A DNA stretch of 64,000 nt from Clostridia bacterium (GTDB lineage Bacteria; Bacillota; Clostridia; Oscillospirales; QAKW01). Positions 45,569 to 54,733 of the stretch are shown here, piece by piece; position 1 is the stretch's first letter, and each line of letters begins with the position of its first letter. The notes beneath the pieces were generated by a model. That model was given only the letters and a program-made list of their open reading frames with translations. It had not been told where the DNA came from and made no database searches. The position numbers were made by a program, and so were the translations under genes. Location of the stretch: contig JAFTZM010000036.1 of assembly GCA_017464525.1 (NCBI GenBank), positions 1 to 64,000 on the forward strand, written 5' to 3'.

Positions 45569-46974
45569 AAAGATTAATAAAAAACGGGGCAATTTTGCCC
45601 AAAAAATCCATTGAAATCGAACATTCGCGGATAGGTCTGGGCTTTGAAAAGCTGGATCGGGATGTTTTTGACCCGGAAAAAGCCTATCCTTTTGTGGCGG
45701 AAAGCGGTGTAAAATTAGCCCGCCTGCAATCCGGCTGGCAGCGCACCGAGCGCCAGAAGGGTGTTTACGACTTTGCCTGGCTGGACAGCATTGTGGACAA
45801 CATGATCGCCATCGGCGTGGAGCCCTGGCTCTGCCTTTGCTACGGCAACGACCTCTATTCCGAAGAAGCAAAAATTCATTTCGGCGCTGTGGGCGTACCG
45901 CCCATCAAGACCGCCGAGGAGCGGGAGGCCTGGCAAAACTATGTAAAAGCCACGGTGACCCATTTTAAAGGGCGCATCCATTACTACGAGGTGTGGAACG
46001 AGCCGGACGGCCGCTGGTGCTGGAAACACGGCCCCAACCCCGAAGAACTGGGCGAATTCAACAAGGTGACCGCCCTAGCCTGCAAGGAGGCCGACCCCAC
46101 CTGCGAGGTGCTGGGCTTTGTTTTGGCGGGAAGCCGCCGGGCAGTGCCAAACTTTCTGGAGCGGCTGGTAGATACCGGCGCCTTGGAATACTTAGACGGC
46201 GTTACCTACCACTCCTACATGACCGGCGACCGCAAATGGATCGAGCGATACAAGACCTATGATACCATCCGCCGAGAGCACAAGCCCTCCCTCAAGGTCA
46301 TTCAGGGGGAGACGGGCACCCAATCCCGCTACAGCATGGCGGGAGCGCTGAGATATGCCAACTGGACTCCCTTGAAGCAGGCCAAATTCTTACTGCGGCA
46401 TCTGCTGGTGGAGCTGGGCGAGGGCTGTTATTTCGCCTCCCATTTCACCTGCATGGATATGATCGAAGCGTTGAACGGCAGAGTAGGAGATGTTGCTTCT
46501 TATCTGGATTTCGGCTATTTCGGGGTCATCGGTGCCGACTTTGACGAGAATGGCCGCTGCACCGGGGAATACACCCCCAAGCCCTCTTATAGATCCTTGC
46601 AGACCCTTTGCAGTATCTTCTGCAACGATTACGAGGCAGCAGAATTCCCCGCCGAAGGAATCGTATTAGAATCTTCCTATGTATTTGGAAACGATCTGGA
46701 TTTTGGCGAGACCCTGCACTATTCCTTCCGCAAGCCCAACGGCTCTTTGGGGATGGTCTACTGGAATCCTAAGGATATTCTGACGGAGACCTATGAGGGA
46801 ACTGTTTCTTTAAAGTTGGATGAAGGCATTGATCCCAAGGAAATCCGCATCACCGACCTGCTGGACGGCACCGTTTACACCCTGCCGGAAAGCATGATCG
46901 AGGGGAATCTTCTGAAAAATATCCCGGTTACCGATTTCCCCTTATTAATTACGATTGGAGACTTTTTAACATGA
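45565..46974 (+). CDS. GH39-like clan GH-A glycosidase, cytosolic
   Basis: 469 residues with a TIM-barrel pattern and a C-terminal beta domain. Acid/base in YEVWNEPDG (E146); nucleophile in VIQGETGTQS (E249). The arrangement fits GH39 (beta-xylosidase or iduronidase type) or a related clan GH-A family; substrate unclear. No signal peptide. It follows the GH16 gene with a 4-nt overlap, so both likely act on the same imported oligosaccharide. Confidence 0.83.
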   Translation: MKRLIKNGAILPKKSIEIEHSRIGLGFEKLDRDVFDPEKAYPFVAESGVKLARLQSGWQRTERQKGVYDFAWLDSIVDNMIAIGVEPWLCLCYGNDLYSEEAKIHFGAVGVPPIKTAEEREAWQNYVKATVTHFKGRIHYYEVWNEPDGRWCWKHGPNPEELGEFNKVTALACKEADPTCEVLGFVLAGSRRAVPNFLERLVDTGALEYLDGVTYHSYMTGDRKWIERYKTYDTIRREHKPSLKVIQGETGTQSRYSMAGALRYANWTPLKQAKFLLRHLLVELGEGCYFASHFTCMDMIEALNGRVGDVASYLDFGYFGVIGADFDENGRCTGEYTPKPSYRSLQTLCSIFCNDYEAAEFPAEGIVLESSYVFGNDLDFGETLHYSFRKPNGSLGMVYWNPKDILTETYEGTVSLKLDEGIDPKEIRITDLLDGTVYTLPESMIEGNLLKNIPVTDFPLLITIGDFLT

Positions 46975-47753
46975 AAAAAACTGCTTTGATCACCGGTGCC
47001 TGCATTAACACCGGGGTTGCTATTGTAGAAAAATTCGCAAGTGAGGGCTGGGACGTGGTGTTCACCGGCCGGAGCATTGAGAAGGTTCAGGAGGCGGAAA
47101 ACGATTACCGCGCCAAGTTTCCCGAAGTTCAAATTTTGGGCTACGCACTGGATTCCCTTATCGACGAGCGCACCGTCAACGAAAAGGCGGTGGATGATGT
47201 GTTCAACGATCTGGACAGCAAGGGTATCTTCATTGACACCCTCATCTGCAACGCCGCCGATCAGGGGCTGAATATGAAGGTCTTTGAAAATCCCCTCACC
47301 GATTTTCAGCGAGTGCTCAACACCAACGTAACCTGGAATCTCTGCCTCAGCGAGCACGCTGCCGCCAGAATGAAGGAGCAGGGCGGAGGAAACATCATCT
47401 TCGTGAATTCCAACACCGCCTACCGGGCCATCCCCGATCGGGTAGCCTACATCGCCTCCAAGGGCGGTCAGCTGGGGATGATGCGGGCGCTGGCCATGGA
47501 TCTGGGGCAATACAACATTCGGGTCAACGCCATTCTTCCCGGCATGATCAAGACCGACCGCTGGGATAAGAACCCGGATTTCTACGCCAAGGTTCCCTCC
47601 CGCTATACCCCCATCGGCGACGTGGCGGTGGGCGCAGATATTGCGGATGCGGCCTGGTATTTTGCCGCTCATGCCCGCAACACCACCGGCGCAGAATTGG
47701 TGGTAGATGGCGGCAACACCATTCAGCTTTACCCCATCATTCCCGAAGAATAA
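46971..47753 (+). CDS. short-chain dehydrogenase/reductase
   Basis: 260 residues. NAD(P) motif TGACINTG (residues 8-15, in place of TGxxxGIG), NAA near 94, catalytic S147, Y160 and K164 (YIASK), and C-terminal GAELVVDGGNTIQ. The unusual glycine motif INTG in place of GIG may shift cofactor preference. Last gene of the four-gene operon (4-nt overlap), where it could oxidise or reduce the released sugar. A terminator follows the stop. Confidence 0.92.
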   Translation: MKKTALITGACINTGVAIVEKFASEGWDVVFTGRSIEKVQEAENDYRAKFPEVQILGYALDSLIDERTVNEKAVDDVFNDLDSKGIFIDTLICNAADQGLNMKVFENPLTDFQRVLNTNVTWNLCLSEHAAARMKEQGGGNIIFVNSNTAYRAIPDRVAYIASKGGQLGMMRALAMDLGQYNIRVNAILPGMIKTDRWDKNPDFYAKVPSRYTPIGDVAVGADIADAAWYFAAHARNTTGAELVVDGGNTIQLYPIIPEE

Positions 47754-47756
47754 CAT

Positions 47757-47790
47757 AAAAAACGGTTGAGCAAATGCTCAACCGTTTTTA
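47757..47790. terminator. bidirectional terminator between the SDR and GH97 genes
   Basis: AAAAAACGGTTGAGC-AAAT-GCTCAACCGTTTTTA. Its core stem ACGGTTGAGC is identical to the terminator at 52483-52515. Confidence 0.85.
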
Positions 47791-47792
47791 TG

Positions 47793-50700
47793 TTATTCAG
47801 AAAGCATCTTCAGCAGAAGAACTGCATCGTAGATGGTGCGTTTGCCGTCGGCATTGAGATCGGCGGCGGTTTCAATAATCGCATCCTCATAGCCGACCAA
47901 ATGACGCATGAGGGAGACAACATCGGCAGTATCGATGCTCCAATCGCCGTTGACATTTCCCAAGGGATCCCCCACCTTCACCAGGCAGGTGGCGGAATAA
48001 CTCCCCGAGGTAACGGTAACGGCGGCAAATCCGGCAGAATGGGCGGTGATCACACCGTTCTTCACGGTGGCCACCGCTTCATTACTACTGCTCCAGATGA
48101 GGGTCTGGTCGTTGGCATCGCCGGGCAGCAGGGAGGCAGTCAGCGCCTGCACCTTCCCCACTTCCAATTCTGCCTTTTCGGCGTTCAGGGAAACACCGGC
48201 GGGATCCACCTCCTGATAGCCGTTCACAGCGGCAAAGGGGATCACGGTTCCGTTAAGGGCAAAATCCTCAAGGGTAAAGGTGACGGGGGTGGTATTGGTC
48301 TGTTTCCCATTAATGGCAAGGACACCGATCTTCAAATCGGCAGCATTGGCAAACCCCTCATGGGTGGCAGAGCCCACAGGAATCCATTCCTCCGCTTCAC
48401 TATAGCGATAGTAACCGGTGAAGGTGGTGCCGCTCTTTTCCAACTTGAGATACACCGGGGCAGAGGTATTCTGATCTGCCACATTGGGCTCATTCCAACC
48501 ATAGGCTCCCACACAGGTGGAAAGGGCCAACTGGGCTCCGTTGGTATGGTAGCGGCGGAGCATATTGACATTTTCGTTATAATTGTTGCCGGCCCAGATG
48601 ATGAGGCCCGCCTTATGATAATCGGAAAGGGGCACACCGCTGACCTTGACGGTCAAGCTGAAATCGCTACCTGCGGTCACAGAACGAAGCCAGTAGTTTT
48701 CGGCAATATTATACAGTTCACCGGCCTGCGAATCAATGGTAATGGAGGTGGCGGTGTTCAGCTTCATATTATTGTCGTTCCGGACAGGGATCTCCCAGCC
48801 CTCAGCCACGGAAAGGGCGGTGGGAATCACGGTGACCGCACATTCCTTAGTAAGGGTAGTGCCATAAGCGCTATAGGTGGCGGTTACGGTAGCGTTACCG
48901 CCCTTGACGCCGGTAACAACGCCGTTTTTCACGGTAACAACTGTTTCATCGCTGCTCTTCCAGAGGACGGTGGCATCGGCAATGCTGCCGTTCATGATCG
49001 TCGTTGCATGGATAGAAGCATTTTTACCGGCCTCCACAGAAAGGGTGGCACGGTCCAGCGCCAGGGTATCGGGCATATCGGGAGCCTCAGATAGGATCCG
49101 CAAGGCAAAGCCGCCGGTTGCCAGCATGGGGATATCCAATACGGTCTCGTTGGTAACCACAAGGGTATCGGCGGTGCAATCTTTCACCGTTTTGCCGTCC
49201 TTGACCAAAACGGCGTAATAGTTGCCCTCTCCCAGGAAGGAAAGATCCACCTTGGCGGTGGCAGCGGTGTTGCAGATCCCGCCCAAATACCAATCAGCTC
49301 CGTTACGCCGGGCAAAAACAGCCAGCTCGCCGGGATCGGCGGTAAGCACCTTGCTTTCCTCCCAGGAGGCAGGCAGATCCTTAAAGAAATCAACAGCGGT
49401 CGTATTCAAATAGGCCTCCGGCTGGTCGGCCAGGCATTGGATCCCCGATTCGATCACGACGGTCAGAGCAGCCAGATGGGCTTTACTGAAGGGATAATCC
49501 AGCTCAGCGGTGCGGAGATAATGGGAGAACATGGGAGTATAATCCGCAGGGCCCACAGCCCCCCGCACAAAGGGAAGCATACAGTTATATTCTGCATCCA
49601 GCACCGGCTTATCGGTACGGTTCCAGAGCACCCACAGCATATTTTCATTGCCGTAAACGCCCTCTCGGGTCAGCAGCTGAGGATAAGTGCGCCGTTCCCC
49701 GGCGGGCTTGGTGATGCCGTGGAGATTGAGGATCAGGTGGTTTTCTGCGGTCTCCTCATACATTTTATCGTAAAGCTGATAATAGGCCTGGGAGGAGCTG
49801 TTGAAGAAGTCCGGCTTGAGGCCGGCGATGCCCATCTCTGCCCATTCGGCAAAGAGAGCCTTACGGTAGGTATCGTCCAGCAGGTCATTGTGGTTGGCCC
49901 AGACCAGCAGCTTTACGCCTTTTTCTTCGGCGTAGTTCAGCAGATCGGGGAACCAATCATAGTAGCCGACATAGACTTTGGCGCCGGTGGTATCCTTGGG
50001 CTGCCAGCCCTCATCCAGCAGCAGATACTTCCAACCCATTTCAGCGGAAAGATCCACATATTCCTTATAGGTTTCCAGAGAGTTGACGCAATCGCCATTG
50101 AGCCAGGTCCAGGAGGTGACGCCGGGCTCTACCCAGCTGAAATCACCCTCGGCAGCAGGGCTCAGGGTCTCTGCCATGGTATTCATGGCGATCTCTCCTG
50201 CGGTACCGATGACGGCAAAGCGCCAGGGAGAGGTAAAGGGGAGCGAGGCGGTCACATTCCCGCTCTGTTCCTTGGAAAGGTGATAATTGACGCTGCCGGT
50301 GCCGTCCCCAGCCAGGTAGGTACCGCAATAATTCCCGTTGACCGCAGCTTCGGAGAGCAGCACAAAGTTTTCCCCGAACTCATAGAGCATGGGCTCGCAA
50401 TAATCGCCGGTCAACTGGGCAGATGTAAATGCTTCGGTAATATTTTCATTTTGATTTTTATAGGGGATGGCCTGTACTACGGCAGCGAAGGGGATCTTTA
50501 CGGTCGTTGCCTCGGAAGAGATGCTCAGGATGCCGCTACCCTCCACCGCATAGCGGAAGGCAAGGCCATCGTTATACATCCGGGCGATGACCTTAAAGGT
50601 GGCATCATCCTTGGTAAAGGTGAAGGTACGCTCATTCCCGGCGGCGGTCACATCCGAAATCTTGGCGCCGGTGAGGGTGTATTCATCGGTCACCGTTGTT

Positions 50701-51569
50701 ACATCGGAGACCGATTGCATGGTAAGGCCGGTGGTGAAATCCGCAAGATCGGTCACCAGACCCAGCCTGGACTTTTCGATGACAGTCTCTTCCCCATCCA
50801 TCACAGAATAATAGGGGTTCCCGGAGGCATCGATGCCGAAGGTGGCGGTCCGGGTGCCATCGGGGGAAGTGAGGGGATAGGTATTATCGGGGATCTCGGC
50901 GGCAAAGGGGATCACCGCACCGTTGAGGGTAAAATCCTCCAGGGTAAAGAGGGCGGAGTTGTAAACGGTCTTGCCGCCGTTCATGGCAAGAACACCGATC
51001 TTTAAATTGGTGGCATTTGCCACAGTTTCATGAACCCCTTCATGCACCTTGATCCACTCCTCACTTTCGCCGCGGCGGTAATAACCGGTAAAGGTGGTGC
51101 CGGTCTTTTCCAGCTTCAGCCAGACCGGATTGCTCTGATCGGCATCTGCTACGCTGACTTCATTCCAGCCGGCGGTGCCCACGCAGGTGGAAAAGGCGAT
51201 CTCCGCACCTTTATAGCCGGAATGAAACCGCCGGAGCATATTGACATTCTCATTGTAGTTATTGCCGGCCCAGATGATCAAGCCGGCCTTCTGGTAATTA
51301 ACAGAAGCCGCGCCGGAGACCTTGAGGGTCAAGGCAAAATCACTGCCGGCGGTGACGCTCCGCAGCCAATAGTTTTCCCCGATGGTATACATCTCACCGG
51401 GGGCGGTGGCAATAGAGATGCTGGTGGTACTGTTCAGCGTGAGATTTTCATCGTTACGTACCGGGATCTCCCACCCTTCGGCAACTTCCAGCGCAGAATC
51501 CGCAGAAAGTGCAAAGGGGACCATGGTTATGATCATACAGATCAGCAAAAAAATAGATATTTTTTTCAT
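47793..51569 (-). CDS. secreted multidomain GH97 glycosidase with dockerin-like C-terminus
   Basis: 1258 residues. Signal peptide (MKKISIFLLICMIITMVPFA); beta-sandwich module about 25-225; GH97 N-terminal and TIM-barrel domains about 228-830 (YPLTSPDGTRTATFGIDASG, KYLLLDEGWQP, GLKPDFFNSSSQ, LTREGVYGNE); Big2-like domain about 840-920; a second copy of the beta-sandwich module about 925-1125 (both read WLRSVTAGSDF and KAGLIIWAGNNYNENVNMLR); a second Big2-like domain; and residues 1200-1258 with two calcium-loop repeats (NVNGDWSIDTADVVSLM, DLNADGKRTIYDAVLLL), dockerin-like. The Asp in KPDF suggests the retaining type of GH97. AGGAGG precedes the ATG. Monocistronic. Confidence 0.9.
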   Translation of the reverse strand: MKKISIFLLICMIITMVPFALSADSALEVAEGWEIPVRNDENLTLNSTTSISIATAPGEMYTIGENYWLRSVTAGSDFALTLKVSGAASVNYQKAGLIIWAGNNYNENVNMLRRFHSGYKGAEIAFSTCVGTAGWNEVSVADADQSNPVWLKLEKTGTTFTGYYRRGESEEWIKVHEGVHETVANATNLKIGVLAMNGGKTVYNSALFTLEDFTLNGAVIPFAAEIPDNTYPLTSPDGTRTATFGIDASGNPYYSVMDGEETVIEKSRLGLVTDLADFTTGLTMQSVSDVTTVTDEYTLTGAKISDVTAAGNERTFTFTKDDATFKVIARMYNDGLAFRYAVEGSGILSISSEATTVKIPFAAVVQAIPYKNQNENITEAFTSAQLTGDYCEPMLYEFGENFVLLSEAAVNGNYCGTYLAGDGTGSVNYHLSKEQSGNVTASLPFTSPWRFAVIGTAGEIAMNTMAETLSPAAEGDFSWVEPGVTSWTWLNGDCVNSLETYKEYVDLSAEMGWKYLLLDEGWQPKDTTGAKVYVGYYDWFPDLLNYAEEKGVKLLVWANHNDLLDDTYRKALFAEWAEMGIAGLKPDFFNSSSQAYYQLYDKMYEETAENHLILNLHGITKPAGERRTYPQLLTREGVYGNENMLWVLWNRTDKPVLDAEYNCMLPFVRGAVGPADYTPMFSHYLRTAELDYPFSKAHLAALTVVIESGIQCLADQPEAYLNTTAVDFFKDLPASWEESKVLTADPGELAVFARRNGADWYLGGICNTAATAKVDLSFLGEGNYYAVLVKDGKTVKDCTADTLVVTNETVLDIPMLATGGFALRILSEAPDMPDTLALDRATLSVEAGKNASIHATTIMNGSIADATVLWKSSDETVVTVKNGVVTGVKGGNATVTATYSAYGTTLTKECAVTVIPTALSVAEGWEIPVRNDNNMKLNTATSITIDSQAGELYNIAENYWLRSVTAGSDFSLTVKVSGVPLSDYHKAGLIIWAGNNYNENVNMLRRYHTNGAQLALSTCVGAYGWNEPNVADQNTSAPVYLKLEKSGTTFTGYYRYSEAEEWIPVGSATHEGFANAADLKIGVLAINGKQTNTTPVTFTLEDFALNGTVIPFAAVNGYQEVDPAGVSLNAEKAELEVGKVQALTASLLPGDANDQTLIWSSSNEAVATVKNGVITAHSAGFAAVTVTSGSYSATCLVKVGDPLGNVNGDWSIDTADVVSLMRHLVGYEDAIIETAADLNADGKRTIYDAVLLLKMLSE

Positions 51570-51621
51570 AGGGTCATACCTCCTTTGATGTTATCTTAAC
51601 AAAAAAGAAGTGAAAAAGGGA

Positions 51622-51651
51622 TTGCAAACTGTATGAAAAACTTGTTATAAT
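51622..51651 (+). promoter_or_regulatory. promoter of the AraC-family gene at 51724
   Basis: TTGCAA (51622-51627), 18-nt spacer, TG-T-TATAAT (-10 at 51646-51651, extended). The 150-nt gap to the GH97 gene presumably also holds the GH97 promoter, which I could not place. Confidence 0.7.
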
Positions 51652-51723
51652 GTCATATAGAGATGCGTATTCGGCTTAAAACCGTAAAAGCAACTCCGTT
51701 TTATGTATTTTCAGGAGGTGCCC

Positions 51724-52494
51724 ATGCTTCATCAGATCATTACAACATCATCCAACTGCGGCCCCATCCGGCCTGTTTTATTCGGCTGGCACGATTGCCC
51801 GCCGGGGCATCGCCATAACTGCTCTCTGATCCGATCCTTCTGGTTGATCCATTTTGTGGTGCGGGGGTTTGGAAATTTCTACTTCAAGGGGCAGGAATAC
51901 CGGTTGGGGCCGGGGGAAATGTTTATTATCCCGCCCAAGCAGGAGCATCTGTATGTGGCAGACAATGAGGAGCCCTGGGAGTACATCTTCATCGGGCTCA
52001 CCATTCAGGATGGGCAGATCCCGCCCTTTCTTTACGAGCCGGTCATCCGTTGCCCAGAGGCGCACCCCATTTTTGAAGAAATGAAGCGGGGCAACGAATT
52101 TCAGGAAGGGCGGGGAGCCTTTTTTACCGCCCGTTTTTGGGATATGATCTCTGTTCTGCAGGAAAAGAATACCCCTCAAAAGGATGCCATCGATTATGCG
52201 CTGGAGCTGATCCGCGCCCATTATGCAGCAGGGCTGACGGTGCAGCAACTGGCAGATGCCCTCCACCTGAGCCGAGGGCATTTCACCCTCCTTTTTAAAA
52301 AGAAGACCGGGATCCCGCCTCAGCAGTATCTGATCGAGCTACGGATGGAGGAAGCAGCAAAGCTGCTGCAAAAGGAAGGGCTTTCCCCTTCTGCAGCAGC
52401 CTTTTCGGTGGGATATGCAGATATTTACCAATTCTCCAAAGCCTTCAAAAAGCATTTCGGGGTATCTCCCCGGGAGTATAGAAAAAACGGTTGA
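51724..52494 (+). CDS. AraC-family transcriptional regulator
   Basis: 256 residues from the ATG at 51724, with AGGAGG directly upstream. N-terminal cupin (LIHFVVRGFGNFYFKGQEYR, GPGEMFIIPPKQEHLYVADN) and a C-terminal double HTH (LTVQQLADALHLSRGHFTLL and LSPSAAAFSVGYADIYQFSK followed by AFKKHFGVSPREYR). It is divergent from the GH97 gene and probably controls it. Confidence 0.93.
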   Translation: MLHQIITTSSNCGPIRPVLFGWHDCPPGHRHNCSLIRSFWLIHFVVRGFGNFYFKGQEYRLGPGEMFIIPPKQEHLYVADNEEPWEYIFIGLTIQDGQIPPFLYEPVIRCPEAHPIFEEMKRGNEFQEGRGAFFTARFWDMISVLQEKNTPQKDAIDYALELIRAHYAAGLTVQQLADALHLSRGHFTLLFKKKTGIPPQQYLIELRMEEAAKLLQKEGLSPSAAAFSVGYADIYQFSKAFKKHFGVSPREYRKNG

Positions 52495-52515
52495 GCATTG
52501 GCTCAACCGTTTTTG
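52483..52515. terminator. bidirectional terminator between AraC and the isochorismatase-like gene
   Basis: AAAAACGGTTGAGC-ATTG-GCTCAACCGTTTTT. The stop codons of both convergent genes fall within the hairpin. Confidence 0.85.
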
Positions 52516-53018
52516 ATCTCAATTTGACAGCAGGACATGGTGGATAGGGCGGCCCGATGGGTCTCGGGGGTCACCCCGGCGCAGCAGGCGGCATCCACCG
52601 CAATGGGAAGTTCCGGATAATGCGCCTTTAGCAGCAGCGCATTGGACACCACGCAGATATCGGTACAAAGACCGATCAGCTCAAAGGAAGCCGCATCCTT
52701 TAGCAGCTCCGGCAGCTGCACCGAGCCAAAGGTGGGCTTTTCCACGGCGGTATAGTTCCGGCCGTTCAAAGCCTCTGCCACTACAGAATGGAGCCGCCAC
52801 CCTTCTGTTCCCCGGATGCAATGAGGCACCGGCAGTTTTTGGCCTTCGGCGGTCTCCATATAGTTTTCCCCGTGGGTGTCGAAGGTGACGACGATCTCAC
52901 CTTTGAAATTCTTGATCTTTTCTGCCACGGCGGGCAGGATGGCCACCGCCTCGGAGGTGCCCAAAGCGCCGTCCACAAAATCCTTTTGCATATCTACAAC
53001 GATCAGATAATCCTTCAT
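52503..53018 (-). CDS. isochorismatase-family cysteine hydrolase (nicotinamidase-like)
   Basis: 171 residues from the ATG at 53018 (GAGGTG upstream). Catalytic triad candidates: Asp in LIVVDMQKDF, Lys in AVEKPTFGS and Cys in GLCTDICVVSNALLL. The DTHGEN segment offers metal ligands as in nicotinamidases. Likely amide hydrolysis, possibly nicotinamide to nicotinate, but the family is broad. It follows the M20 peptidase gene closely and probably shares its transcript. Confidence 0.88.
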   Translation of the reverse strand: MKDYLIVVDMQKDFVDGALGTSEAVAILPAVAEKIKNFKGEIVVTFDTHGENYMETAEGQKLPVPHCIRGTEGWRLHSVVAEALNGRNYTAVEKPTFGSVQLPELLKDAASFELIGLCTDICVVSNALLLKAHYPELPIAVDAACCAGVTPETHRAALSTMSCCQIEIKNG

Positions 53019-53026
53019 ATTACACC

Positions 53027-54175
53027 TCAAAAACCGTAGATCACCGCAGCGATCCGCTTGGCAGATTCTTCCAGAGAGGAAAGCCAGGCAAATTCATGGG
53101 GGGAATGGATCCCCTCCCCTTGGGTGCCGATGGAATCCACGCAAGGAATACCGAAATCTGTCACATCTGCCGCATCGGAGCCGCCGGTGCGGGTGCCGCT
53201 GCCGTCTAAGACCGGCAGGCCGTTAGCGGCAAAGATGTTGTTGATCTTTTCCAGCAGTTTTTCGTTGCGCTCTACCCGCTCCATAGGTAGCCGCAGGCTG
53301 ATAGGTTCTGCCTTACAGCTGCAGCCGGGGATCTGGGGGGTTTGCTCGATCTCGGCCACCAGCCGCTGGATCTCGGCCAGCTGTTCTTTATTGACATAGC
53401 GGAAATCTACCCGAAGTTCGCAATGCTTGGGAACGGTATTGGTCACCGTCCCCCCTTGGATGACCCCGCAGTTGCAGGTAATGCCTTCCCCATCCTTCAG
53501 CTGCTCCAACCGCAGGATGATATGGGCGGCTTCGGCGATGGCATTAGCCCCCGACTCAAAGCACTTGGAGGCGTGTGCCTCCTGCCCGGAAACGGTTAAT
53601 TTATAGGGAGCAATCCCCTTGCGGGCGATGCAGATCTTCCCCTTGGAATTTCCTTCCAGGTTCAAAAATGCGGCAGAATCCTTGGCTTTTTCGCAGATAT
53701 AACGGACGGTCGCTTTATGGCTGAATCGGCTGCTGACCTCTTCATCGGTCTGCAACAGCATCCGGATAGGGCGAGCGGTAAACCCGACTTGCTGCAGGGC
53801 ATCCATGGCCAAAAGGCCGGCTACCACACCGCCTTTGCAGTCCACCACGCCGGGGCCGTGGATCTTTTCTCCCTCTATGCGCACAGCGGGGGTACCGAAG
53901 GTGCCCACGGGATGAACGGTATCGATATGTCCGGAAAGGCTGATCGGGTTGCCCTTGGCATCAGGGTTCATGGTGATGCAGACCACATCCCCCGAAGCCT
54001 CCATGGGCTCCACCTCCACCTGCCAACCTTTTTTCTTTGCCAGATCGGCAATGTAACGGCCGCAGGCATCCACGCCCTCCTTATAGTCCGTAGGGCTCTC
54101 GATATTGCATACCTCGGCCCACACCTTGATATATTCCTCATTTAATGCTTCGATTTCATGAAAAAGCTGCTGCAT
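53027..54175 (-). CDS. M20-family metallopeptidase (carboxypeptidase G2-like)
   Basis: 382 residues. Zinc motifs SLSGHIDTVHPVG and GPGVVDCKGGVVAGL, catalytic Glu in LLQTDEEVSSRF, a dimerisation domain (EAHASKCFESGANAIAEAAH), and a final zinc His in GEGIHSPHEF. Cytosolic, removing amino acids or acyl groups from peptides; exact substrate unknown. It is followed by the isochorismatase-like gene. Confidence 0.9.
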   Translation of the reverse strand: MQQLFHEIEALNEEYIKVWAEVCNIESPTDYKEGVDACGRYIADLAKKKGWQVEVEPMEASGDVVCITMNPDAKGNPISLSGHIDTVHPVGTFGTPAVRIEGEKIHGPGVVDCKGGVVAGLLAMDALQQVGFTARPIRMLLQTDEEVSSRFSHKATVRYICEKAKDSAAFLNLEGNSKGKICIARKGIAPYKLTVSGQEAHASKCFESGANAIAEAAHIILRLEQLKDGEGITCNCGVIQGGTVTNTVPKHCELRVDFRYVNKEQLAEIQRLVAEIEQTPQIPGCSCKAEPISLRLPMERVERNEKLLEKINNIFAANGLPVLDGSGTRTGGSDAADVTDFGIPCVDSIGTQGEGIHSPHEFAWLSSLEESAKRIAAVIYGF

Positions 54176-54217
54176 TTTTATTCACCTCAGGATTATAATA
54201 ACAGAAAAACGCCCATT

Positions 54218-54733
54218 TTACAATAGGCGTTTTTCTACTTCGATCTGTTTCATAATAAAAGGCAGCACCTGATCCCGATCGATCTTCAATACATAAGCGA
54301 ATTCCTCATAGAGGATCCGCTCTGCATCCTTCAAAAATTTTTCATCGGACATCAGCAGATTTTTCTTTTGCTCCAGCCGGTTCTGCTGGCGAAGATAGAG
54401 GGTTTTGATCAACCTCACCAGCTGTTCCCGATCACCGCTGTTCAAAATCTCCTGAAAGATCCGACGGCGCTCGTTTTCGTTTTCGATCCAAAGCAGCTCT
54501 TCATCGGGCATGGAGCGGATCATCTCAAAGATCTCCTCGGCAGAGAGGATCCGCTTCATTTTGGAAACAAGGGCCTCATTTTGCATCGGAACATAGATGG
54601 AAGAGGAACGTTCGAAAACCGGCTTGAGCAGAAAATATTCCATTTCTCTGCCGCCCATCCGGCGCACCACCGTTTCCGCCACCTTACATACCCCGTGTGA
54701 ACCGTATAAAACCGTGTCATTTACTTTGATCAT
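54218..54733 (-). CDS. CarD/CdnL-family transcription regulator
   Basis: 171 residues from the ATG at 54733; AGGAAC and AAGGAGC lie upstream. N-terminal RNA polymerase-interacting Tudor-like domain (MIKVNDTVLYGSHGVCKVAE, EYFLLKPVFERSSSIYVPMQ) and a helical C-terminal domain. CarD-type proteins bind RNA polymerase beta subunit and stabilise open complexes at rRNA promoters. The start overlaps the 3' end of the Cys-rich gene by 17 nt, so the two are co-expressed. Confidence 0.9.
   Translation of the reverse strand: MIKVNDTVLYGSHGVCKVAETVVRRMGGREMEYFLLKPVFERSSSIYVPMQNEALVSKMKRILSAEEIFEMIRSMPDEELLWIENENERRRIFQEILNSGDREQLVRLIKTLYLRQQNRLEQKKNLLMSDEKFLKDAERILYEEFAYVLKIDRDQVLPFIMKQIEVEKRLL

Noticed and set aside
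45074..45871. 265-codon minus-strand frame opposite the GH16 gene
   Set aside because: Antisense to a gene with clear catalytic motifs; no ribosome-binding site or family similarity.
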